Assembly: GCA_021229015.1 (NCBI GenBank)
Contig: CM037792.1
Coordinates: 43,098,226 to 43,162,225 of the forward strand
Direction: 5' to 3'
Length of the DNA stretch: 64,000 bases
Source: Solen grandis
Taxonomy: Eukaryota; Mollusca; Bivalvia; Adapedonta; Solenidae
This document shows positions 56,564-64,000 of this stretch, piece by piece; position 1 is the stretch's first letter; every line of letters begins with the position of its first letter. The position numbers and the translations under genes were made by a program. The notes under the pieces were generated by a model, which saw only the letters and a program-made list of their open reading frames with translations, had not been told where the DNA came from and ran no database searches.

Positions 56564-57325
56564 AAAGGAAACTAGCTGAACTCCCCCGCCCACACTGACT
56601 GATAGCCGTTGATTTGGCCCACAATTCTCTTTCATTAATGCTATCGTTGCTGTAGGAAACGCCATATAACACAAAGTTCGACAAAAAATATACGACACTT
56701 ACTTTGCCAACATGTCTAGTCCGTCATCTTAAAACACCGCGGCTACCTAGTGTACAGAGTTTCCATACAGTGTTCATGCATGCTTCAAAGTCAGTGTCAA
56801 ATCAATGATCCTATTACATGATACCATTAGATTGGTGATCCCCGGAACACTTCCAGCTGTTGTCAGAGAAAGATCAAATTTGCGTAAAAAATATTGGTAA
56901 TTTAGACCCCGTTATTCATGAGAAAATATACGATTGTGCAATTATGGCAATACATACAAAACCCATGCCACACGTGTACAGCGATATATAAGTCCTGACA
57001 CTGAGGAAAACAACAAAAGAACAATCACACAAAGAACAATCACACAAGGGTTCGGAAACAAACGGACATTATTTTACTCCTTGACCATTATTTCAGGTCG
57101 AGAAGTCCCCAGTAATGATCCGTGTTCGTATTGCAAATGTGATGAAGGAGAAATAATGTGTTACAGCATACAATGTGCTCATCTGAAATGTCCCAGCAAG
57201 TATCAAGTCATCCCAAAAGGTCATTGTTGTGCTGAATGTGTGGACTCAACACCGAAAAAGATGAACAGTTAAGAAAGTGGTCAGTGAATATCTCCACGTT
57301 AACGTAAATTTGTCAGTGTAATAAA
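43182..57325 (+). CDS. Secreted VWC/WAP-domain protein, multi-exon gene
   Basis: Coding exons: 43182-43263, 49478-49603, 52621-52749, 53832-53912, 55330-55362 and 57097-57272, all joined by phase-1 introns with good splice sites. The product is about 209 residues: signal peptide, VWC subdomain 1, WAP four-disulfide core, VWC subdomain 2, then a second VWC split over the last two exons. AATAAA lies at 57320-57325, 48 bases after TAA. VWC domains bind BMP-type ligands or matrix and WAP domains inhibit proteases or act as antimicrobials; which applies is unknown. Mollusc shell-matrix and defence proteins use both. The introns are loaded with transposons. Confidence 0.72.
43319..43642 (+). mobile_element. 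SINE family A with (CAAA)n tail
   Basis: Best-preserved copy: GAGCGTCCGCCTTGGGAGCG, the B box GGGCTCGATCCCCGGCCGCG, GGATAATGTGACAGGGTGTG, then CTGTCGGTGGGACGTTAAAC and (CAAA)n from 43606. The first few A-box bases are missing. Confidence 0.9.
43700..44045 (+). repeat. Duplicated signal-exon region, copy 1
   Basis: It aligns with 44130-44474: AACCATCTATTTTCCACATC against AACCATCTGGTTTCTCCATC, the shared CTGGTGTTTTGCAAGATAGA, and ATGCGCATGGCACTTT against ATTCGCATGGCGCTTT. It includes a second signal-peptide-like exon. Confidence 0.75.
43897..43963 (+). CDS. Alternative signal-peptide-like exon
   Basis: ATG at 43897 opens MFSLSILLLVFCKIDGELIH then RI, and a G/GTATGC donor follows in phase 1, the same phase and position relative to the hydrophobic core as the exon at 43182. 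It could be an alternative first exon of the VWC/WAP gene or the start of a lost paralogue. No transcript evidence is available. Confidence 0.4.
44130..44474 (+). repeat. Duplicated signal-exon region, copy 2, degenerate
   Basis: Diverged copy of 43700-44045. The exon-like part keeps TGGTGTTTTGCAAGATAGAA and a GTATGT donor near 44391, but its frame is closed by TAG and the signal core is lost. The copy ends where a MITE has inserted at 44475. Confidence 0.7.
44475..44716. mobile_element. piggyBac-like MITE with TTAA target site
   Basis: TTAA flanks (44475-44478 and 44713-44716) enclose TIRs CCCTTTCCCTCATA and TATGAGGGAAAGGG. The interior folds into a hairpin: GAACAGCATACAACCTGATC against GATCTGGTTTTATGCTGTTC, around CAGCCTGCGAGTTACTCGG. 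TTAA plus a CCC-starting TIR is the piggyBac signature. No coding capacity. Confidence 0.82.
44785..45768 (+). pseudogene. C-terminal part of a non-LTR retrotransposon protein
   Basis: First frame (44785-45228): GVDEIGLHPLTSKRLYETVV then LSKALYGCEMWNGLTSTQVK, the region after RT in LINE proteins (YGCE.WN). Second frame (45432-45768): a zinc knuckle CPLCQLTTDQITQHVIMYC. Between them about 200 bases are scrambled. The C-terminus is interrupted by the ACGG-rich element at 45772, and plausible last residues (YLHSMVKPLL, stop) resume after it at about 46460. So this LINE remnant predates that insertion. Confidence 0.75.
45772..46454. mobile_element. 683-bp TIR element saturated with ACGG words
   Basis: Inverted ends ACCCCGGTCACATATTCACG and RC-matching ACCCCGGTCACACATTCACG, followed by GGAAGA; TAA on both sides (45769-45771, 46455-46457) as a target duplication. 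I count 38 ACGG on the plus strand but only about four CCGT. The TAA duplication fits PIF/Harbinger-type elements (TWA), but the family is not proven. There is no coding capacity, so it is a MITE-like element. It sits inside a LINE remnant within the first intron of the VWC/WAP gene. Confidence 0.82.
46458..46904. other. LINE remnant end and AT-rich DNA
   Basis: The first ~40 bases appear to be the end of the LINE remnant. Then GTAT-rich simple sequence; nothing coding. Confidence 0.5.
46905..47110 (+). mobile_element. SINE family B, strongly diverged
   Basis: B-box-like GTTGGTTCGGGACC, then TTTACATGCGAGGTAACCGT and CTGTAGGTCGGTGGATTTAC, then AGCTGGACGACGCAATATGA and CACAGTGACGACAAT follow the family B order with many changes. 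Confidence 0.6.
47111..47844. other. Intronic AT-rich DNA
   Basis: No coding or repeat structure recognised. Confidence 0.5.
47845..47975 (+). mobile_element. SINE family A, 3' fragment
   Basis: GGACTAGTTGGCCCGG, TAGGATAATGTGACTGGGTA, ACATGTCTACGGCATGATAC and CAGTGTGGCAACTCTATATC match the 3' half of family A. The tRNA head is absent. Confidence 0.8.
47980..48050 (-). repeat. tRNA-like head, orphan
   Basis: Read on the minus strand it has CTCCAATAAGACAGGGGTCG, then ACTACAGATCCGAAGGTTGT and a B-box-like GGGTTCAATTTC. It may be a SINE head from a family not otherwise seen. Weak. Confidence 0.35.
48060..49477. other. Intron 1 DNA with (AC)n
   Basis: AT-rich, with (AC)n at 48757-48795; no exon recognised. 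Confidence 0.5.
48757..48795. repeat. (AC)n microsatellite
   Basis: Uninterrupted AC dinucleotides, 39 bases. Confidence 0.97.
49478..49603 (+). CDS. VWC subdomain-1 exon
   Basis: 126 nt, acceptor ATTTCAG, donor CAG/GTAACA, phase 1 both sides. The peptide DSGSCSYKGREYSHDDMIYV then DGCNACICKSGMMRCTELNC has the VWC pattern C...Y..G..W/Y......C..C.C..G...C....C. The C-C-C half of VWC is absent here and is found in the exon at 53832. Confidence 0.8.
49604..52205. other. Intron 2 of the VWC/WAP gene
   Basis: About 2.6 kb of AT-rich DNA before the SINE at 52206. Nothing coding that I can support. Confidence 0.5.
52206..52425 (+). mobile_element. SINE family A, internally deleted
   Basis: Full tRNA-like head (CCCGCTGGCTGTGCGGTTAG, GGGTTTAATCCCC) and TACTGGTATAGCTCCTTTGC. 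It then jumps from CTCAGCA to GTGTGGTAGCACTGTATCTG, missing the central domain. End CTGTTAAAGGGACGTTAGAC. A CCGT/ACGG-like tract (GACGGACAGACAGGCGGACG) follows. Confidence 0.88.
52621..52749 (+). CDS. WAP-domain exon
   Basis: 129 nt with acceptor ACATCAG and donor CTA/GTAAAT, phase 1 both sides. CPKSEYGGLCSDQCSGDYDC then PFYMKCCSNEYCHTC has the eight-cysteine WAP order (C-P...G.C...C..D..C...KCC...C...C). WAP domains are protease inhibitors or antimicrobial modules. It is placed between the two halves of a VWC domain. Confidence 0.85.
53298..53506 (+). mobile_element. SINE family B, 5'-truncated
   Basis: Starts before the B box (GTGGGTTCGAATCACTGTAG) and keeps TTTTTCATGTGAGGAAGCCT, TCAGCTGGCTTGCGGTAGGT, CTCGGGGTCTTCCTCCACCT and the (CAA)n tail. 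It lies within an intron of the VWC/WAP gene. Confidence 0.9.
53832..53912 (+). CDS. VWC subdomain-2-like exon
   Basis: 81 nt, acceptor TTCAACAG, donor GTT/GTAAGT, phase 1 both sides. YCDLTKCPSISCKHSSIPFD then KCCPVC gives the C...C...C........CCPVC half of VWC. It can complete the domain begun at 49478 or form a domain of its own. Confidence 0.78.
54485..54925. mobile_element. GTCACA-ended element with TCGTACGAG words
   Basis: Ends CCGTCACATTACTCGTATGA and, on the other strand, TGGTCACATTAGATACGGGG, form short imperfect TIRs. Between them ACTCG, TACGAG and TCGTACGAG palindromes recur many times. It resembles the ACGG element at 45772 in GGTCACA ends and in word saturation, though the words differ. 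No target duplication was identified. Confidence 0.55.
55104..55178 (+). ncRNA. Hairpin with 30-bp stem and 15-nt loop
   Basis: Arms 55104-55133 and 55149-55178 are inverted repeats with 28 of 30 positions matched. The two mismatches become G-U pairs in RNA on the plus strand, so the plus-strand RNA would be a perfectly paired stem. It lies in an intron of the VWC/WAP gene, sense orientation. It may be a miRNA-like precursor or a minimal MITE; there is no expression evidence. Confidence 0.45.
55330..55362 (+). CDS. Short exon starting the second VWC domain
   Basis: 33 nt between a TTTTCACAG acceptor and a CACG/GTATGT donor, phase 1 both sides. It encodes CKHQGEIYKHG, the N-terminal C..G..Y..G of VWC, continued in the last exon. 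Tiny, but splice sites and phase agree on both sides. Confidence 0.68.
55684..56480. repeat. Diverged tandem repeats (~175-240 bp units)
   Basis: A block of ACTTTATTTTAGCAA followed by TGGTA...ATGAGGTGACCAT recurs near 55976, 56218 and 56392, with GAGGGCCATATGACCCTAGA at the left end. It resembles dispersed bivalve satellite-like repeats. Confidence 0.65.
56506..56560. repeat. (TA)n microsatellite
   Basis: About 55 bases of TA repeats with one interruption near the left end, preceded by a (CT)n run. Confidence 0.95.
57097..57272 (+). CDS. Terminal exon: second VWC domain
   Basis: Acceptor TATTTCAG, phase 1, 58 codons to TAA 57270-57272. REVPSNDPCSYCKCDEGEIM then CYSIQCAHLKCPSKYQVIPK then GHCCAEC is a complete VWC core (C..C.C..G...C....C....C........CC..C). 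With the short exon before it, the domain has all ten cysteines. The open stretch before 57097 is intron. A polyadenylation signal follows at 57320. Confidence 0.85.
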
Positions 57326-57654
57326 AGCTAAAACCAGATACATTTGTTCTTTGATCTGTGAATAACACATATTTTTTGTATGCCGAGGTGTGAAACTATT
57401 TCCACTACATTTTTCAAGATATGTCAGGGAATCAATTTTTATATGTTGACAGTTGCCTCCTTTTTTCGCAGTCAATGACAAATTTGTTATTGATATTCAT
57501 GGTTTTGATGCTTTAATGATACATTTCTTTTGTGCTCAAAAAAGGAATGGTAACTCCAAAACTATTATATATATCATTTTTGATGTTTGCATAACAAATC
57601 TAATACTCAAAATGTACACATAACATACCTAACACATGTTTCAAGGTCTTATCC
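57326..57654. other. Downstream flank, no gene seen
   Basis: AT-rich DNA between the polyadenylation signal and the next SINE. Confidence 0.5.
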
Positions 57655-57880
57655 CCCTTGTATCCCTTGTGGTAAGAGCGTCCGCATTGGGAGCGGGAGA
57701 TCGTGGGTTCTATCCCCGGCCGCGACGTACCAAAGTCGGAAAAAATGGTACTGGTATATCTCCCTTGCTTGGCGCTCAGAAGGGAGTTCCAGGACTGGTT
57801 GGTCCAATGTCAGGGTAATGTGATTGAGTGTAGTATCATGCCACATGTCCAAGGCATGATATTGTAATGTGACAGCACTG
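57655..57880 (+). mobile_element. SINE family A, 5' part, split by a transposon
   Basis: GTGGTAAGAGCGTCCGCATT (A-box region) and GGGTTCTATCCCCGGCCGCG (B box), then the body to GTGACAGCACTG, where the transposon interrupts it. The rest continues at 59670. Confidence 0.92.
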
Positions 57881-58098
57881 CACGGCAGGGAATCACGTGA
57901 CTTTTATGGTAACGCGCACGAACGTCATGGCGGACTAAAACCTCCGATTCAAAAGGAATTTTCAGGTAATTTTACATCTTATCATTCATACGTTCGAATA
58001 AGATATTCCGCAGCCTACGCGGAATGGAATATTGTTATCAGCCATACCTTATTTTTGTCCTTATGCCTATAGTTTTCTCAAACACTTAAAAATTCGAA
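57881..58098 (+). repeat. Left TIR of the 1.79-kb transposon
   Basis: Starts CACGGCAGGG and ends AAAAATTCGAA; matches the reverse complement of 59451-59669 with only scattered differences. Confidence 0.93.
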
Positions 58099-58447
58099 CG
58101 TCTTTTTCAATTTTGGCAATTATTTTTCGGATAACTTCCACGGACAGTATGTATTTTTGTAACGAACATGGTAATATAAAGGATAAATAATACATGAAAA
58201 AGTCTCATTATATAACTTCATCTGTGAATGTATTTTTCCGCTTTTTGAATTTTTACTACTAGGTTTATTTTATGAATAAAAAGTGGAAAATGATTTGGGT
58301 AACGCCCACGGAATGAAACATTCCTGATAACCCCCACGGAAAATATTTTGTTTTATTAACAAATGCTTTGATCAAATCCAAAATATATTGAGTGAATAAC
58401 ATCTAAGAGTTTCATAGTAAAAAGACGACGAAATATCAATAACAATA

Positions 58448-59362
58448 CTATTCTTGATACTGTGTTCTGCATGTAGAAGTCATTGAGGCATATTTCCCTT
58501 TCCGCCAGTCACTATTTCCGCCCCTTTCGATGAGTTTCTCTTTACAATATTCTTTCTTTTGCTTTATAGCTTTAACTTCAATCATTTGGGATGTTATTAG
58601 TTTGAGTGCTTTTCGTAGCATACAGGTAAGTTGTGTTTTCCTATTTTCTGTCAATAATTCTAATACAGATTTTTTTTCTTCCAGTGTGTTTAGAAACATT
58701 TCCATTTCTATGAATTCATCAACGTTTTGTTTTAAGGAGTTTTGTCCTGTCACGCAGTGTTAAATCATTTTCAAAGCCTAACAAGTCTCTACATCTCCGG
58801 AGTCTTCAGTTAAACCTTGTTTCAACTTTTTTCCATCGAATGTAATACATGCTGATTTCTCTTTAAGATTTTTTGCCAAAACATCCATTATATCTGTATA
58901 TATACCCGGCTTTCGCTCTCCGATAACTCCATAGGGATTAAATGACCGTAACACTTTTTCATCGGGTACAGCAAAATTTATTTCAGATGAATCGGGTGAA
59001 TATTTACCTTTTGCCGACATTTTCAGAACATTGTCGCCATGACTTTTATACCCACTCATAAAGTTAACAAATCTACCCCCAAAAAGTCTCCAACCGAGTT
59101 TCCAAAATTGCTTTGTTTCATTTGAATAGCGCATGTTAACTGATGAGTCATTTTCATACCATTTTACCACCTCGGTCCAAAGTAGAAATGCAATATTGTC
59201 TAGAGGAAAACGGCCTTCATTTACTTGTTCAAAAAAGTTCAATAAAGTCAAATCAAGTCTATTTTCTTTGGCTAATAAGTCTCTCACATTAGGAAGAAGT
59301 CGTATTTTTTCTGTTATGTCATCGTCTATAGATCTTGTTTCTTCAGTACACTGGTCAATCAT
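58448..59362 (-). pseudogene. Putative transposon protein, broken
   Basis: ATG at 59362 opens 194 codons (MIDQCTEETRSIDDDITEKI onward) containing NFFEQVNEGRFPLDNIAFLL, RNFMSGYKSHG-like VNFMSGYKSHGDN, INFAVPDEKVLRSFNPYG and ITFDGKKLKQGLTEDSGDVE. TAG at 58778-58780 and a nearby TAA stop it. The same frame reopens from about 58756 for another 101 codons of charged, coiled-coil-like sequence. Around the stops a different frame reads sensibly, so two small indels are likely. About 300 residues in all; no catalytic triad could be assigned. I do not recognise the family. Confidence 0.6.
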
Positions 59363-59450
59363 GTTGCTTGTTTTCGTGGATTTTTGCTCGAAGTTGTCAT
59401 CATTTTCTTGAATTATTAGGTCGTTATACTCATTTGAAAATTGTTCATTA

Positions 59451-59669
59451 TTCGAATTTTTAAGTGTTTGAGAAAACTATAGGCATAAGGACAAAAAATA
59501 AGGTATGGCTGATAACAATATTCCATTCCACGTAGGCAGCGGAATATCTTATTCGAAAGTATAAATGATAAGATATAAAATTACCTGAAAATTCCTTTTG
59601 AATCGGAGTTTTTAGTCCGCCATGACGTTCGTGCGCGTTACCATAAAAGTCACGTGATTCCCTGCCGTG
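59451..59669 (-). repeat. Right TIR of the 1.79-kb transposon
   Basis: Inverted copy of the left TIR, ending CCCTGCCGTG at the duplication. The reading frame of the internal gene is open back to a TAG inside this TIR. Confidence 0.93.
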
Positions 59670-59742
59670 GCACTGTATCTCAAGTAAACATAGTCTCCAA
59701 ATAACTTAAATATCGTCGGCAGGACGTTAAACTCCAAAAAAT
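59670..59742 (+). mobile_element. SINE family A, 3' part after the transposon
   Basis: GCACTGTATCTCAAGTAAAC, then GTCTCCAAATAACTTAAATA and TCGTCGGCAGGACGTTAAAC complete the SINE begun at 57655. Confidence 0.92.
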
Positions 59743-59789
59743 AAACGAGATGAAATGTTAAGCCCGCGGGATAAAGTGCACCCTTCACC

Positions 59790-60055
59790 TTGACCATAGA
59801 GCTAGGGACCCATCTCTTGAACGCGACACCACTTCGTCTTATTGAGCATTACTACTGATTTATTTAAAAAGCTAATGATCCATGTCTCAGTTACAGCCCG
59901 GACAAGCAAATGATTGATGACCTCTAAGCGTGACACTGAACCTTATGATAGGGACCCAACTCTTCGGCGCGACACTCCGTCTCTACTGAAGGTTATTTGA
60001 AAATCTGCAATCCATGTCTAAGGTATAGCCCGTACAAGCAAACCTGACAACCTTA
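59790..60055. repeat. ~145-bp tandem pair
   Basis: TAGGGACCCATCTCTTGAAC and TAGGGACCCAACTCTTCGGC start two similar units. Each continues with GCGACAC, ATCCATGTCT, ACAGCCCGGACAAGCAAA-like sequence and TGACAACC/TGATGACC. Confidence 0.7.
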
Positions 60056-62340
60056 CGTGCTAACAAGACATGGTGGCGATTCTCTCGGGATTCCGCAAGT
60101 GTGCTCGACAACAAACTTACCCACCCTCTCTCACAATGTTCTAGTTATTTATTTTTTCCGTTCATTATTTATCGGTGACAAAGAATTTGTATCAATATTG
60201 TTGCAGACATTTGGGATTCAGAAAGTTGATAGCAATATGTGTATATTTAATGTGGAAATAATAAAAACACAAAATGGCCCTTAGACCTCGTAATATATCT
60301 TACTGAAACTGATAATATTCCCAATATAAATTGGGAGAATGCATGAACATATTAAGAAGTATAACATGAAAAGCCAATCATTGTTTTGGTGGCATCCATG
60401 TCACATAATCATTAAGAAATTTTGTTGAAACATTTGTCATACCAGAGGATTTGGTATTTGAATGACATTTGACTGTTATGGATGTTATAGATAAACTGGT
60501 TTCAATTGACACAATTACGTAATACTGAACACTTATTACAATCAGATTTTCATTCATTCTTATTATGCTATTTCTATTGACACACAATCTGGGATGACCA
60601 TATCATTAAAATTTCCTAACCATTGAAAATTGTACATATTACCTCTATTAAACTATTACCTCAAAGAAATAATACTTCCCCAAAATAATTGGACTTTTAA
60701 ATAGTACAGGGGGAATAGACCTTGAACCGGAAAACAAAACACCAACATAAAATATCATTATACATGTTTGACACTTCCTGAGATTTAGGTAACCTCCCCC
60801 CCCCCCCCCCACCCACACACACATACACCTTAAAGGAAGTCGATCTCAATAGCTATATCCCTTGGGTTTGACACTTCCTGAGACTTGTTCCTTCTCTGAA
60901 TTAGGTTCAGATACTATGCATATGCCAGCCCACCATCGGACTGAAGACGTAACAGGTGTTGCTATAATTCTTTTGTAAGCGTCCATACACGTATCTGAAA
61001 CCAACAAAGCTTGTGTCAACTAATCTGAGGAATTCAGAAATACAAGATTCAGTGATATTTAAGGGTTTGTTAAATCGGGTTGTTATTATCATTGCTGTAC
61101 TCAGTGATACTATGTACACTGAGATTCTCCTACTTGCAAAATAAACTGAATCTGTTCATTTTGGGTATGAATCTTCTCCAGATGTTTGTGTTTTATAAAT
61201 TCTAGATTAAAATGCGTTTAGTCCCTTTGATAGTACATTACCGACTCAAAATCTTTTTTGGTTACAAGAAATTCCTGTAGGTCGAAATATGCATCGGTAA
61301 AGTTAAAATCCTTGCCTTTTGTAGCTTAAGTTTATTTAAATTTTGTGTGTCCAGTTGCAGTGAATTTATTTTGTATGTGAGACGACATTGTTTTCTTGCA
61401 TAAGGAATTTCACAGGATTTCACACTTCCTTGTACAGTTTCGATACAATGAAAGCTCGGGTTAAGAAAATTTTGCTTGTCAGTTTCAACAAATAATGACT
61501 TTCAACTTTAGAGAAAGGCCTAATATTAATTTGTTTTCACTTTTGACTTGATTAGCTGCAGTTTGTTCGGTTTCATTTAGTGTCTTCCCTTTTCTCAGAC
61601 TCACACACTAGGTATTTATGCAGACATTTTTTTTGCAAATTATACCATTTGATCTGATAAATGTATTCAATGTTGCAGGAAAATGTTTTTGCGGAATTAT
61701 TTTTCCATCACATGATAAAGACCAGGCAAATAACCATGATCCTCTGAGTTGACGTCAGCTCACTTGTCTCCTGATCCATTGTTTGCCAAATGGCATTACG
61801 ACATCCCACTTTATGACCTCTATATTCCAACCCATTCACTACGCTTTATTCTTTCTTATATACATGCACGTTAGTTCAAGCTTAATGCACCTACTAGAGG
61901 GAACCGTTGGGTTGACCCAGGGAAATTTATTATTTTTTCCTTTTATGGATTCTAAATCCTCACCCTTGAGCAATGGCGATTTATTTGTCAAAATCCACAG
62001 AGTAAGGACTGCTTCGCAGGGGGCTAAAATTTGGCTAAAGTTTATTTCCCTCCGAGATGCTATACCATTCTTTCTGCTAAATTCCATTATGTCGGTAACG
62101 ACATTCTGTCAAAATAACCGTGTACGTATTGTCACCGCAAAGCATAACATTGACAGGTGCATAATCTTTTCTTACCCAAAGTTTTAATGGAAAATATTTT
62201 TAATTTAAGTTAGATTAGTGTTCCAAGTATTGTCTCTAGTATCAGACACATTGCCTTCAATATGAAATAGTGTTCACAAGAATGTCACTTGTATCGGACA
62301 CATGACCTTAAAATTCCCTTATATGTTTGTCTGACTGATG
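60056..62340. other. No supported gene
   Basis: AT-rich DNA with a C15 run at 60796-60810 followed by (AC)n. Longer open frames near 61783-62187 on either strand carry no domain I recognise. Confidence 0.5.
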
Positions 62341-62389
62341 AAATCTTTTTCATCGATTTCTATGAAGCTCTCAAATGCGGAGGAACCAT

Positions 62390-62550
62390 TGATAGCTCTA
62401 TTGGTATAACAGTTTGACTAGAATGCTCTGTATGTAGACTAAAAGACAGGCCTCCATCAAAAGCCTTCGATCGGGTCCTGAGCACCACTCCATGCAGTAA
62501 AAACTGCTGTCCTATCTGGAGAACGTATGTTACAGAAATCCCTTGAATGT
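62390..62550 (-). CDS. Weak candidate terminal exon, unidentified
   Basis: On the minus strand a CTCCAG acceptor near 62515 precedes IGQQFLLHGVVLRTRSKAFD then GGLSFSLHTEHSSQTVIPIE then LSMVPPHLRAS and a TAG. The composition looks coding, and the frame is open upstream too. No domain is recognised and no neighbouring exon is seen. It may equally be a transposon remnant. Confidence 0.25.
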
Positions 62551-62825
62551 GGGCCAAACACGTATTAACGTTTAACATGAAAAGAATACACATTTCATTT
62601 CTTTGTACTTAAACACAGAGTATGTTGTTTCTCATCCATAAACACAATAACATACAAATACAATTAAAGTAAAAGAAATATTTTTTACGTAATCATATCA
62701 CAAAAGAAAAAAACAATATAAGAGAGTAGGTGCATAAAAATATATATTTGTCTAAATAATCAAATTATTTCTTATTTTATTGACACAGTTAATATAACAT
62801 ATGGCATGGTATTAAAGTAAAATTA

Positions 62826-62972
62826 TATTGTGCTTGGTGATAATGACATTATGCTTTGTGACAATGACATTGTGCTTGGTGACTACGCCATTATGCCTAG
62901 TTACAATGCCATTGTGCTTTGTGATAACGGTATTCTCTTTGATGACAGTGTCATTGTGCTTCGTTATTATTC
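62826..62972. repeat. 21-bp minisatellite, about 7 units
   Basis: ATTGTGCTTGGTGATAATGA-like units repeat every 21 bases with point changes, giving a heptad-like open frame that is probably not a gene. Confidence 0.88.
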
Positions 62973-64000
62973 CTAGGTGCTGCAAAGATGCCCAGTACGT
63001 TGCTGTTCATTAAAAGAAAAATCAATGACCTTATATATAATAAGAAGGTAGGTATTGCTAACAGGCTAAAATATCCTGTTGATGATGTAATAAATGTTAA
63101 TCTGTAGATTTAATTGTTGACTGTCCGACTGTGCGACTGTGCCCCGGTATCTGGTTAATTATGTTGAGGAACTGTATGGAGCTCTCACACATGTTAGGAT
63201 GGAAATAACAACAATATATAGTCCGTGAAAAACGAGTATATACTAATAATGATGATGGTTATCACAATAAATGTCCGGAAATCACAGTAAAAATCAGTAT
63301 CAAATATCAGTTAATAAGTTTCGTTAGAAATCCAATAAGGTCTTCCTAGAATGCCAAAATTCGAATCCTTAACTTTTCACAAGAAAAGTTCGTCTACCGG
63401 GACGGGGGTGACGACAAGCCACGTGACCAGTTTATTGCGATTGCGATATTGCGCAATGTGTGAATTGAGACACGCTAAACATGCCATGATACCCTGGCGT
63501 TTTATAACACTTATCTATGACAGATAGACAAAGAATGTATCACGTGGCTCAGACGAAATGTTGAAAGAAGAAGTATGATAAAGAATGCTAATTATTGTAT
63601 ATATAAAATATCATATTACTTTTCAATTAATTATGAAAACAATAATTGTAACAGTTGAAAGTACAAAGCTACTGGTAAAATATGAGAAATATTTTACCGG
63701 TGTAGCAGGTAACTTCTTCCATTGAAAACATATATCATGTCGTTTCAATTTCCGCAACTCCTTTGAAAATGCGTCGATTTTCATAAAATTGGTCTTATTT
63801 TGCGTGGAAGGGATGAATAAAAATAATCATGTACAAAAAACACCCCCTTGCAAAAGGAATCGTGCTACAACAGTTCGGAAGAGAAGGAGTGAAGAGATCT
63901 GACCGACGAAATCTCGTTTAATATCTCCCGTGTAAAATATAAGCCTCAATATCAGTGTTGAATTGTATGGATATGTACTGATAAAAGAAACAAATATACC
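62973..64000. other. No gene seen to window end
   Basis: AT-rich sequence, no recognisable coding or repeat structure. Confidence 0.55.

Larger units (their letters stand above)
57881..59669 (-). mobile_element. Complete 1.79-kb DNA transposon with ~218-bp TIRs
   Basis: TIRs begin CACGGCAGGGAATCACGTGA on both ends in inverted orientation and are about 96% identical over 218 bases. The 6-base duplication GCACTG (57875-57880, 59670-59675) is perfect. The interior holds a single minus-strand coding region, broken by stops. Insertion was into a SINE A body. The CAC start and 6-base duplication do not match the commonest superfamilies. Dada (6-7) or IS3EU (6) are possible by duplication length only. 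Confidence 0.9.

Noticed and set aside
56475..56698. Minus-strand frames with long IYIYIYIY runs
   Set aside because: Translation of the (TA)n microsatellite.
61783..62187. 134-codon plus-strand frame and its 82-codon minus-strand shadow
   Set aside because: Hydrophobic AT-driven composition, no recognisable domain or splice context; kept only as a note.
62826..63013. Repetitive membrane-like ORF (LCLVTM repeats)
   Set aside because: Translation of a 21-bp minisatellite; no neighbours or signals of a gene.

Overview
The window looks like nuclear DNA from a bivalve mollusc. The evidence is the mix of repeats: tRNA-derived SINEs with bivalve-type bodies, tandem ~160-167 bp satellite-like arrays next to a (CCGT)n tract, many TIR elements, AT-rich intergenic DNA, intron-split genes with phase-1 modules, and a SAMD9-like gene. 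I cannot name the species. One 100-base assembly gap lies at 27250-27349.

Layout. 0-2 kb holds two satellite-like arrays, a CCGT microsatellite and an endonuclease-domain fragment, resembling pearl/Helentron-type elements. At 3.66-3.80 kb is the last coding exon of an unidentified plus-strand gene. From 4 to 8.5 kb there is mostly non-coding AT-rich DNA with SINEs. From 8.57 to 13.67 kb, minus strand, lies a SAMD9/SAMD9L-like STAND-NTPase gene: a RHIM-like exon spliced in phase to one giant exon encoding winged-helix, AlbA_2, NTPase, helical-repeat and OB parts. Its frame is broken about eight times, so it is a pseudogene or carries consensus errors. A CCAAT/ETS/CRE/YY1-like motif cluster upstream (15.33-15.43 kb) may be its promoter. 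17-19 kb holds diverged repeats and a LINE fragment. 21.5-27.1 kb is a decayed Ty3/gypsy element (gag, protease, RT, RNase H, integrase, C-terminal tail). 27.75-30.9 kb is a decayed APE-type non-LTR retrotransposon.

31-43 kb is gene-poor. It contains a striking 3.1-kb foldback-like element whose long inverted ends are built of CGAAA/CCCCGAAA words and which encloses a possible SAM-domain exon. From 43.18 to 57.33 kb, plus strand, is a multi-exon gene for a small secreted cysteine-rich protein: signal-peptide exon, VWC first half, WAP domain, VWC second half, then a second VWC split over two exons, all joined by phase-1 introns. Its signal-peptide exon region appears duplicated. Its introns hold a LINE remnant, a piggyBac-like MITE, a MITE-like element with 38 ACGG words, a second GTCACA-ended element and a miRNA-like hairpin. 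At 57.88-59.67 kb a complete 1.79-kb DNA transposon with ~218-bp TIRs has split a SINE and made a 6-bp duplication. 59.7-64 kb is repeats and AT-rich DNA with no gene I can support, apart from one weak exon candidate.

The host genes supported here are the 3.66-kb terminal exon, the SAMD9-like locus and the VWC/WAP gene. Most other identifiable sequence is mobile or repetitive.
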